Below are positions 1-6,960 of a stretch of DNA of 13,791 nucleotides, in pieces. The stretch is from ZCTH02-B3 sp036563895 (GTDB taxonomy: Bacteria; Bacillota; Bacilli; Paenibacillales; Paenibacillaceae). The position numbers were made by a program, and so were the translations under genes. The notes under the pieces are model-generated. The model saw only the letters and a program-made list of their open reading frames with translations. It did not search any database and had not been told where the DNA came from. Positions within the stretch are counted from its first letter, which is position 1. Each line of letters starts with the position of its first letter. The stretch covers positions 1 to 13,791 of the forward strand of contig DATCLN010000034.1 of assembly GCA_036563895.1 (NCBI GenBank), read 5' to 3'.

Positions 1-6
1 TATAAT
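1..6 (+). promoter_or_regulatory. Possible -10 box for the chemotaxis receptor gene
   Basis: A perfect TATAAT occupies the first six bases, 47 nt before the start codon of the chemotaxis receptor gene. The -35 region would lie outside the window, so the promoter cannot be confirmed. An initiation site near 12-14 would leave a leader of about 40 nt. Confidence 0.35.
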
Positions 7-23
7 TAATAGACAAGCCTTTT

Positions 24-35
24 GGAAATATTTCC
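24..35. repeat. 12-bp perfect inverted repeat in the 5' leader
   Basis: GGAAATATTTCC is a perfect palindrome between the putative -10 box and the ribosome binding site at 39-46. It could be an operator. No matching regulator is encoded here, and a 12-bp AT-rich palindrome can arise by chance. Confidence 0.3.
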
Positions 36-53
36 TTCGGGAGGAGCGAATGG

Positions 54-2126
54 ATGGGCACGACGGGCAAAAGGTTTTTGCCGGCGGCGCTCAATCTCAA
101 TCCCCTGCGCTTCGTCGGCGTGAAGCTCTTTCTGGTCATCTTCGCGGGTTTTCTGGTATGCATCGTTACCCTCGGTTTGTTTTCCCTGAACCAGTCGGAA
201 ACGATCATCCGCCGGAAGGTGGCCGATTCCAACATGGCCACGGCCCAGCAGGCCGCGGCGCGCATCGACCAGTTGCTGCAAAGCTACGAGCAGCAGACGA
301 TGCAGCTGATTTCCAACCAAACCTTTGTTACCAGCCTGAACCTGGCGTTTTCGGCATCGGCGACGGATTACGACCGCTATGTGGCGCAGCGCGACATCGT
401 CAACCTGTTCAACGCCCAGCGCCTCAGCGACGACAAGGTGGTGGGCGTGTACATCGTTTCGGAGGACGACAGCATGCCGGTGATCGCATCGACGCTTCTC
501 AACCGCACGCCCGAACGGGCGGCCATGTGGGATTTGCCGTTCGTCCGGCAGGCGCTGGATCTGGGCGGCAAGGTGTTGTGGGTTCCCACGATGATGAACG
601 GGCTCACCCAGCAGTTTGACCGTCCCACCATCGCCGTCGTCCGTTCCGTTTCCATGTTTACCAACAGGCCGTCCTACCTCGCCATTGAAATTTACGCCGA
701 CGTGCTGGAAATCCCGCTGCTGGGCGTTTCCATGGGAGAAGGCAGCGTGACGCGGCTGGTCGCGCCCCTGGAATCCGGGCACCGGGTGGTGTATTCCACG
801 GAACCGGAGGAAGTCGGAACGGATTATACATACGAAATTCCGGATGCCGGCAGCTCCGCCACGCTGGACATCGACGGCGTGTCGATGCTGGCCGTCGCGG
901 GGGAAGTATCCCTGAACGGCTGGCGGGTCGTTTCGAACGTTCCCGTTGCCGAACTGGTCAGGGATGTGGCCAGCATCCGCAACGTGACGGTCCTGATTAC
1001 CGTCGTTTCGATCCTGATCGCCGCGGGCATCGGTTTTTTGGTGATGTTCATGGTCAGTCGTCCCCTCCGCAAGCTGCGCCGGCTGATGAACGAGGGCGAA
1101 AAGGGCAACCTCACGGTTCGCAGCCGCATCCGGCAGCGGGATGAAATCGGCCAGGTGGCGGACAGCTTCAACCGGATGATGGAACAGATCACGGAGCTGG
1201 TCCGGCAGACCAACCGGATTGCGGACGAAGTGCTGGACACCGCCGCGGAGCTGACGGAGGCGTCCCGCAAGACGGCGGCGTCCGCCAAAGAGATCGCCGT
1301 CGCCACCGAGGAAATCGCCAGGGGGGCGACCAATCTGGCGACGGAATCCGAGCGGGGCACCGAAATGACCGCGCACATCGGCCAACAGGTGCAGGCGGTC
1401 ATCCGGGAAAACGAGGAAATGGGCCGTGCTGCCGCCATCGTGGAGGATTCGGGCCGGCGGGGCGCGGAATACATGGCGGAACTGCTCACCAAAACCGCCC
1501 GGACCGAAGAAATGACCCGCTCGATGACGGCCAGGGTGGAAAGGCTCAAGGAAAGCACGGGTTCGATCCGCCAGATCCTCGACGTGCTGAACAACATCAC
1601 GAAGCAGACCAACATCCTGTCCCTCAACGCCACCATCGAGGCGGCCCGCGCCGGGGAGGCGGGCAAGGGATTCGCGGTGGTCGCCGGCGAAATCCGCAAG
1701 CTGGCCGACCAGTCGCGGCAATCCATCGAAGTCGTGGGAAAAATCGTGGAAAACATCCAGCGGGAAATCGACGAGACCGTCGGCGTCATGGCCGAGGCGA
1801 ACCCGCTGTTCCAGGAGCAGATCGCGTCCGTCCGCGAAGCGAACGAGATCTTCGCCGACGTGCGGGCGCGTATGAACGATTTCGTGCAGCGTCTGGAGCA
1901 GGCGACGGCGGCGGTGGGGCGTCTGGAAGAAGCGCAGCATGCCCTCAACCTGGCGATGACCAACGTCAGCGCGGTGGCGGAGGAGTCTTCCGCCACCTCC
2001 GAGGAAGTCGCCTCCCTCAGCCACGAGCAGCAAAACGTGTCGGACGAGCTGGTCCGGCTCTCGAGCCGGCTGGAAGCGGCTTCCCGCGGATTGCGGGAGT
2101 CCCTGGCCCGGTTCTCCATCGATTGA
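54..2126 (+). CDS. Methyl-accepting chemotaxis protein (Cache-HAMP-MCP signal domain)
   Basis: This 690-residue transmembrane chemoreceptor should sense an extracellular ligand and control the CheA kinase through CheW. A first membrane segment lies at about residues 22-45. It is followed by a roughly 260-residue extracellular region resembling a double-Cache sensor, a second membrane segment at about 311-335, and a HAMP linker at about 336-387 (SRPLRKLRRLMNEGEKGNL). A long coiled-coil signalling domain follows. Its conserved hairpin tip at about 512-560 carries NNITKQTNILSLNATIEAAR and GEAGKGFAVVAGEIRKLADQ, the hallmark of the MCP family. No C-terminal NWETF-type CheR tether is visible. The ATG at 54 is preferred over the ATG at 50, which is out of frame, because GGGAGGAG lies about 8 nt upstream. 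The gene is monocistronic, followed by a terminator, and no che genes are nearby. The ligand is unknown. Confidence 0.95.
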   Translation: MGTTGKRFLPAALNLNPLRFVGVKLFLVIFAGFLVCIVTLGLFSLNQSETIIRRKVADSNMATAQQAAARIDQLLQSYEQQTMQLISNQTFVTSLNLAFSASATDYDRYVAQRDIVNLFNAQRLSDDKVVGVYIVSEDDSMPVIASTLLNRTPERAAMWDLPFVRQALDLGGKVLWVPTMMNGLTQQFDRPTIAVVRSVSMFTNRPSYLAIEIYADVLEIPLLGVSMGEGSVTRLVAPLESGHRVVYSTEPEEVGTDYTYEIPDAGSSATLDIDGVSMLAVAGEVSLNGWRVVSNVPVAELVRDVASIRNVTVLITVVSILIAAGIGFLVMFMVSRPLRKLRRLMNEGEKGNLTVRSRIRQRDEIGQVADSFNRMMEQITELVRQTNRIADEVLDTAAELTEASRKTAASAKEIAVATEEIARGATNLATESERGTEMTAHIGQQVQAVIRENEEMGRAAAIVEDSGRRGAEYMAELLTKTARTEEMTRSMTARVERLKESTGSIRQILDVLNNITKQTNILSLNATIEAARAGEAGKGFAVVAGEIRKLADQSRQSIEVVGKIVENIQREIDETVGVMAEANPLFQEQIASVREANEIFADVRARMNDFVQRLEQATAAVGRLEEAQHALNLAMTNVSAVAEESSATSEEVASLSHEQQNVSDELVRLSSRLEAASRGLRESLARFSID

Positions 2127-2164
2127 CGGATCGCCAATTCTTTCGCCTGCGGTTCTTCTGCAAC

Positions 2165-2198
2165 CCGCCGGTCCTTTATGGATCGGCGGTTTTTGTTT
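2165..2198 (+). terminator. Intrinsic terminator after the chemotaxis receptor gene
   Basis: The arms CCGCCGGTCC (2165-2174) and GGATCGGCGG (2180-2189) pair over 10 bp with one G-U wobble around the loop TTTAT. TTTTTGTTT follows. The hairpin lies 38 nt after the receptor stop codon. It separates that gene from the next one and argues against any start of the downstream PBP before about 2200. Confidence 0.9.
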
Positions 2199-2293
2199 GC
2201 CCGGACGCCGGACGGCGGGAAGACGGAACCCGTTTCGGCGACGGAGGCGCCGGCCGCTTGCCGGACGGTTGGCTGCCTGCGAACCTGGCAACA

Positions 2294-4153
2294 ATGGATA
2301 GGGAAAAATTCCGGACGGAAACCGGACGCCGGAGGGATGCCGCCTTGGATGAAATCGCCCGGCTCAGGCGGCAGTTTTTGCTGCTGCTCGTGATCGCCGT
2401 AGGGTTTGCCGTACTGCTTGCCCGCCTGCTTTGGCTGCAGCTGGGCCTGGCGGAAGGCCGCCCCGCCGTCGCTTCGTGGGCTGCGGCGGCGGTGCGGCAG
2501 CGGGTGGACGCCCTTGTCCTCGACTCCGGCCGCGGGCGGTTCCTCGATCGGGAGGGGCGGCCGCTCACGGGGGTCCCGGCGCAGGGAATGGCGGTGTTTC
2601 CCGGGGCCCTGCCTGCCCGCGGACTGGAGGAGGCGGCGCTCATGCGGCTTGCCGATGCTCTTGGCGCCGGGCAGGGGCGTCTGGCGGAGTGGCTTGAAGG
2701 CCTTCGCGGGCCGGCCTTCTGGCACGGCGACGACGCGCACGGCCGTCCGCAAGCCCTGACCCGGACGCAGGCGGAGGCGATCCGCAGGCTGGCCCTGCCG
2801 GGCGTTTACGTGCTTCCCTTCGTCCAACGGTACGCCTCCGACCTGGAACCGCTGCACGTCATCGGCTACGTTTCCCAGGACCCGGAGCGGCTGGCCGCCC
2901 TGTACGGCGGCAGGATCGGGCGCCGCCGTCTGGCTCCGTGGGAACCGCTGGGCGGCTCCGGGCTGGAACGGTCCCTCGACCGCTTCCTGCACGGCGCGGG
3001 ACCGACCCTGGCCGTCCGCCACCGCACCGCGGGCGGCAGGGACATGGCCGGCCTCGGTCTGCGCCTGGTGCGGCCCGGGAGCGGCGCGCTCCCCCTGATG
3101 GTGCGGACCACCATCGACCGGCGCGTGCAGCGGGCGGCGGAGCGGGCCCTGGACCGGGCGGGCGTCCGGGCGGGAGCGGTGGTCGTGCTGGACGCGGCAA
3201 ACGCCGACATCCTGGCCATGGTATCGCGTCCGTCCTTCGACCCCGGCCGCATCGGCCTGCCCGGCACGGACGTGCGCAACCATGCGCTGACCGGCTTTCC
3301 GCCGGGGTCGGTGTTCAAGACGGTGACGCTGGCCGCCGCGCTGGAGACGGGAGCGGCGCGGATGAGCGAGCGGTTTCGCTGCGACGGCCATTACGGGCGT
3401 TACGGGCTGCGGTGCTGGAAGAGGGAAGGGCACGGCGTGCTGGATACCAAGCAGGCCTACGCCCAGTCATGCAATGTGGCGTTCGCCGCCATGGCGGAGC
3501 GAATGGACGGGCGGGCACTGGCGGACACGGCGGAGAGGCTCGGTCTGGCGCGGCGGATCGGCTGGCATACGGAGCGTTTCGCCGACGGCCGGCCGCTGCG
3601 GCTGCTCATGGAGGAAGAAGCGGGGGCCGTGTTCGCGTCGCCGGACGACGGGAAGGACGGCGGGGTGCGGACGGGCGCGGGGATCGGCCAGCGGGACGTG
3701 CGCGTGACGCCGCTGCAGGCGGCCAACCTGGTCGTCACCCTGCTGAACGGCGGCAAGGTGCGGGCGCCCCGCCTCGTCAGCGAAATCCGCTTTGCGGACG
3801 GCCGCCTGGTGGCGCGCCTGCCGCCCCGGACCGCGCCTTCCCCCAAAGGCTCCATCCGCCGGAAAACCGCCGCCTTCCTCCTCGAAGCCATGGAAGCGGT
3901 GGTCACCGAGGGGACCGGATCGGAGGCGCTGGCACATCTCAGGGGGAAGGTCGCGGGCAAATCGGGCACGGCGGAAACCGGCCTCTCCGGCCCGACGCGC
4001 CATCACCACTGGTTCGTCGGATACGGGCCGCTGGACCGGCCGCGTTACGCGGCGGCGGTGCTCATCGAGGATCAGCCGGCCGGACTGCGCAACCGCGCCG
4101 TGCGGGTGTTCGGAGATCTCATGGCGGAACTGCTTGGCGGAAATCTGGCGTAA
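2294..4153 (+). CDS. Class B penicillin-binding protein (peptidoglycan D,D-transpeptidase)
   Basis: This enzyme cross-links peptidoglycan stem peptides on the outer face of the membrane. A single N-terminal anchor lies at about residues 28-48 (QFLLLLVIAVGFAVLLARLL). A dimerisation-type region contains GRFLDREGRPLTG, and the C-terminal half is a transpeptidase domain. All three penicilloyl-transferase motifs are present: SVFK with catalytic S339 and K342, S392-C-N394, and K556-S-G558. No glycosyltransferase or PASTA domain is seen. At about 619 residues it is somewhat shorter than typical PBP2/SpoVD proteins. The start is uncertain. ATG 2294 gives a classical N-terminus but has a poor ribosome site; an in-frame TTG at 2258 has GGAGG 10 nt upstream and would add 12 residues. 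The frame is open back to 2123, but the terminator at 2165-2198 excludes that start. The role (elongation, septation or spore cortex) cannot be decided here. Confidence 0.93.
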   Translation: MDREKFRTETGRRRDAALDEIARLRRQFLLLLVIAVGFAVLLARLLWLQLGLAEGRPAVASWAAAAVRQRVDALVLDSGRGRFLDREGRPLTGVPAQGMAVFPGALPARGLEEAALMRLADALGAGQGRLAEWLEGLRGPAFWHGDDAHGRPQALTRTQAEAIRRLALPGVYVLPFVQRYASDLEPLHVIGYVSQDPERLAALYGGRIGRRRLAPWEPLGGSGLERSLDRFLHGAGPTLAVRHRTAGGRDMAGLGLRLVRPGSGALPLMVRTTIDRRVQRAAERALDRAGVRAGAVVVLDAANADILAMVSRPSFDPGRIGLPGTDVRNHALTGFPPGSVFKTVTLAAALETGAARMSERFRCDGHYGRYGLRCWKREGHGVLDTKQAYAQSCNVAFAAMAERMDGRALADTAERLGLARRIGWHTERFADGRPLRLLMEEEAGAVFASPDDGKDGGVRTGAGIGQRDVRVTPLQAANLVVTLLNGGKVRAPRLVSEIRFADGRLVARLPPRTAPSPKGSIRRKTAAFLLEAMEAVVTEGTGSEALAHLRGKVAGKSGTAETGLSGPTRHHHWFVGYGPLDRPRYAAAVLIEDQPAGLRNRAVRVFGDLMAELLGGNLA

Positions 4154-4165
4154 GCGGCCCGTGCG

Positions 4166-5311
4166 TCAATCCCGGGGGGCTTCCCCGTTTCCGGAAGCGG
4201 AAGCGTCCGCCGGCTGGAACGGGGAGACGGCGAAATCCTCCTGCGGAAAACGGATCCAGCGGTGCAGGTAGCCGTGGTCGTACAGCGCCTTGAGCAGGAT
4301 CACCAGGACGGGAGCCAGAACCAGGCCCATCACGCCGAACAGCGACAGGGAAATGATCATGAACGCCAGCATGGTAAAGGCGGAAACGCCGATTTTCTGG
4401 CCGGTGATGCGAGGCTCGAGAATCTGCCGGGTGCCGGAGACGACGATGAACAGGCCGGCCAGCCAAAGGGCGAGGGAGGTCTCTCCGGTCAGAAACAGAT
4501 ACCCGATCCAGGGAACAAACAGCGTGCCGACGCCAAGCAGTGGCAGCGCGTCGAGGATGCCGGCGATCAGCGCGATGGCCAGGGCGTTGGGAATGCCGAG
4601 GGCCGACAGGGCAACCAGAATGATCACAAACGTAATGCCGATCAGCGTGGCCTGCGCCTTGAGATACGCGGCGATGCCCCGGAACACGTGCTCCCGCAGG
4701 AAGGCAAACGCCCGCTGGAGCGATTTGGGCGACCGTTCGGAGGCGATTTTTTTCCAGGAGTCGATTTCCACGCTGAGGAAGTAGGCCAGGATGATCGCGA
4801 TGACAAAATGGGCGACGAAAGTGGACAGCGACGAGAACAGGCGGACCAACCAGTCCAGAAAGATCGTCGCCAGCCTGCTGAACAGGGCGGTCACGTAAGC
4901 GATCGCCTCGTTCAATTTTTCGGTGAGCGTCGGGTCCAGCGCTTCCAGGTGTTTCTGCAGCGTCGACGTCAGGGATGCCGCCCTTTCCTGCACCGTCTGT
5001 TGGAACCCGGGAAGGCTTTGTTGCAACTCGCCGATCTGCCATGCGAAGATGTACCCGATCCCCACCAGGACGGCCAGGATGAAAAGAACGAACACCAGCA
5101 TGCTGACAGCCGAGGCGATGGATTTGCGCAGCCCCAGGCGGTGCAGGCGTCTGGCCAGCGGTTCGATGATCAGAAAAACAAGAAAGGACAGAAACACCGG
5201 CGCGGCGATCCGGTACAGGAAGCTGAAGATGTACATCACCAGCCAGACCGTGAACGCCAGCACCGCGATGTCGAAGGCGGTGCGCCAATATTTTTTGTAC
5301 AGTCCGATCAT
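4166..5311 (-). CDS. AI-2E/YtvI-family integral membrane transporter
   Basis: This protein of about 381 residues has many membrane segments: two N-terminal pairs, a soluble amphipathic central region (about residues 95-150), then several C-terminal helices. The C-terminal half carries the family signature, with ALIAGILDALPLLGVGTLFV followed by the hydrophobic block ending LAPVLVILLKALYDHG. The family exports or exchanges small molecules or ions; members include TqsA/YdiK-like proteins and the sporulation protein YtvI, and substrates are mostly unproven. In a spore former YtvI-like function is possible, but I cannot separate it from the general family. I chose ATG 5311, which has AAGGAGGA about 12 nt upstream. 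The GTG at 5344 would add 11 residues, but it lies almost on the expected transcription start. The gene converges on the PBP with a 12-nt gap. Confidence 0.88.
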   Translation of the reverse strand: MIGLYKKYWRTAFDIAVLAFTVWLVMYIFSFLYRIAAPVFLSFLVFLIIEPLARRLHRLGLRKSIASAVSMLVFVLFILAVLVGIGYIFAWQIGELQQSLPGFQQTVQERAASLTSTLQKHLEALDPTLTEKLNEAIAYVTALFSRLATIFLDWLVRLFSSLSTFVAHFVIAIILAYFLSVEIDSWKKIASERSPKSLQRAFAFLREHVFRGIAAYLKAQATLIGITFVIILVALSALGIPNALAIALIAGILDALPLLGVGTLFVPWIGYLFLTGETSLALWLAGLFIVVSGTRQILEPRITGQKIGVSAFTMLAFMIISLSLFGVMGLVLAPVLVILLKALYDHGYLHRWIRFPQEDFAVSPFQPADASASGNGEAPRD

Positions 5312-5353
5312 TGTCGGCTGCCGTCCTCCTTCACTCCGTTCCACATCTCCTTC

Positions 5354-5362
5354 ATTTTACCA
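5354..5362 (-). promoter_or_regulatory. Candidate extended -10 for the AI-2E-family gene
   Basis: On the minus strand the sequence reads ATGGTAAAAT, a TG-N-TAAAAT extended -10, about 45 nt upstream of the chosen ATG. No good -35 box is visible at 16-18 nt. Initiation near 5347 would leave a leader of about 35 nt containing two GGAG-type sites. Confidence 0.35.
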
Positions 5363-5430
5363 TGTTACATGATCGGACGCCGGAAAAGCCACCCGTCCTG
5401 CTGAAACTCAGGCCCCCAATTTTCACGGGC

Positions 5431-5441
5431 TGTGCTAAAAT
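5431..5441 (+). promoter_or_regulatory. Candidate extended -10 for the deacetylase gene
   Basis: TGTGCTAAAAT contains a TGTG element and the -10 hexamer TAAAAT (5436-5441), an arrangement common in Gram-positive promoters with weak -35 boxes. No clear TTGACA-like hexamer lies 17 nt upstream. The implied leader of about 70 nt ends in the strong ribosome site GGAGGAAGG just before the start codon at 5520. Confidence 0.4.
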
Positions 5442-5519
5442 AGAATTAGATTCGCAGGCGAAAAACGGCAGCCGCGTCCGCCGGAACGACGGCACACGGC
5501 GATTTTCGCGGAGGAAGGC

Positions 5520-6938
5520 ATGGACAAATTCCTGGTGTGGGGATTTTATTTTTTTACGTTGTACGCCTTTCTGCCGGCCCTGGTGAGCCGCCTGTTCGGA
5601 TTCCGCGCGTTCCGGAAAGGGCTGGCGGAGCGGGAAATCGCGCTGACTTTCGATGACGGGCCGGATCCGGTCTACACGCCCCGGCTGCTGGATCTCCTGA
5701 AACGCCACGGGGCCAAAGCGACGTTCTTCGTGGTGGGCGCCCACGCGGAAAGCCACCCGGAGCTGATCCGGCGGATGTACGAGGAAGGCCACGTGATCGG
5801 CATCCACAATTATATCCACCTGCCCAACTGGTTTCTCCGGCCGCGCACGGTCAGGCGGCAGGTACAGCGCACGTGCGCAATCATCGAATCCATTACGGGG
5901 GAAACTCCGAAGTATTATCGTCCGCCCTGGGGAATTGTGAACGTATTCGACTTCGCCATCACGGGAAAACTGCAAATCGTCCTCTGGACGTCCATGTTCG
6001 GCGACTGGCGGCGCAGGGTCGGACCGGACCGGCTGTACGCCCGGATGCGGAAAAAGCTGAAGCCGGGCCAGGTGTTTCTGCTCCACGACCGGGGCGACAC
6101 CTTCGGGGCGGACGAGGAAGCGCCGGCGAACATGCTGCTGGCGCTGGAGCGGCTCATGGACGACGCCGCCCGCCTGGGATACCGCTTTGTCAACATGGAG
6201 GAGATGATTGCATTGACGGAAGCGAACAAAAAAGCGCGCGCGTCCCGGCAGGGAGCCGGCAATGAAGGCGACCCCCTGGCGGGCGTCGGCATCGGCAAAC
6301 GGCTGCTGGTTTCGATCTGGATGGTGTGGGAGAAGCTGTACCATCTGATCTTCCGCCTTCGCCCGCTGGGTGACGGGTCCTCGTTCCATTACCGGGTGAC
6401 CCGGTATGCGGGTCGGGATCTGCCGCTCGGAAACGGCGGCGTGCTCAGGCGGGGCGACAAGGTCATCGAGATGCACTTCGACAACCGGATGCTGTTCAAG
6501 CTGAGCGCGGCGTCCAAATCGGAGATCCACGCGGCCCTTCGCCTCATCCGCGTGGGGGAAGAGATGCTGCCCCGGCTGGCCGCGGAATACGAAAAAATGC
6601 CGGACCGGGAAAGCATCCGCGGCGTGTACGGCATTACGCTCATTTACAAGGGAACCGAAGCGCTCGGATTCCGGGTGTTCGATCTCCCGCACGGATGGGC
6701 CCGCCGGCTGTTCGGCTTTTATCTGCATCTTTTGATCGCGGTTTTCCGTTCCAAAGGAGCGAGACGCACTGAGCGTTTCAAGCTGGAGCCGAAAATCGTG
6801 TTCCTGCCCGTCGAAGAGCTCATGAAATGGAAGCACGGACCGGTTCGTACCGCCCGCCGGGCGCTGCAAAAACAAACCGCCGGACCCGGGCCTGCCGCAG
6901 ACCCGGACCCGGCGGAGACGGAACCGGCGTCCCTGTGA
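5520..6938 (+). CDS. Membrane-anchored polysaccharide deacetylase (NodB/CE4) with YkoP-like C-terminal domain
   Basis: This 472-residue protein probably de-N-acetylates a cell-wall or surface polysaccharide. A hydrophobic N-terminal segment (about residues 5-25) should act as an uncleaved anchor. The NodB domain spans about 38-220, with TFDDGPD (D45, D46), a metal-binding H96-N-Y-I-H100, RPPWG at 134-138, W156 to D162, and LLHD with catalytic-type H189. Motif 2 is HNYIH rather than the common H[ST]xxH, keeping both histidines. A second region (about 255-430) resembles the B. subtilis YkoP family; its start FHYRVTRYAGRDLPLGNGG and the stretch GVYGITLIYKGTEALGFRVF support this. The tail is low-complexity Pro/Ala/Asp/Glu. 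The start is well supported by GGAGGAAGG 2-9 nt upstream. The gene is divergent from the AI-2E gene and convergent with ilvD (22-nt gap). The natural substrate is unknown. Confidence 0.9.
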   Translation: MDKFLVWGFYFFTLYAFLPALVSRLFGFRAFRKGLAEREIALTFDDGPDPVYTPRLLDLLKRHGAKATFFVVGAHAESHPELIRRMYEEGHVIGIHNYIHLPNWFLRPRTVRRQVQRTCAIIESITGETPKYYRPPWGIVNVFDFAITGKLQIVLWTSMFGDWRRRVGPDRLYARMRKKLKPGQVFLLHDRGDTFGADEEAPANMLLALERLMDDAARLGYRFVNMEEMIALTEANKKARASRQGAGNEGDPLAGVGIGKRLLVSIWMVWEKLYHLIFRLRPLGDGSSFHYRVTRYAGRDLPLGNGGVLRRGDKVIEMHFDNRMLFKLSAASKSEIHAALRLIRVGEEMLPRLAAEYEKMPDRESIRGVYGITLIYKGTEALGFRVFDLPHGWARRLFGFYLHLLIAVFRSKGARRTERFKLEPKIVFLPVEELMKWKHGPVRTARRALQKQTAGPGPAADPDPAETEPASL

Positions 6939-6960
6939 CGATCCGGAGTTTCCGCGCGCC

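Noticed and set aside
6..3433. Very long minus-strand open frames (762 and 869 codons) opposite the chemoreceptor and PBP genes
   Set aside because: They are low-complexity, Arg/Pro/His-rich translations mirroring two clearly functional plus-strand genes. Long antisense frames are expected at this GC content, and no family motif is visible.
4262..5404. Plus-strand open frame of 380 codons opposite the AI-2E-family gene
   Set aside because: Its Gln/Asp/Arg-rich composition is the antisense mirror of a hydrophobic membrane protein; it has no recognisable domain.
5352..6875. Minus-strand open frame of 507 codons opposite the deacetylase
   Set aside because: Antisense shadow of a gene with all NodB motifs; no motif of its own.
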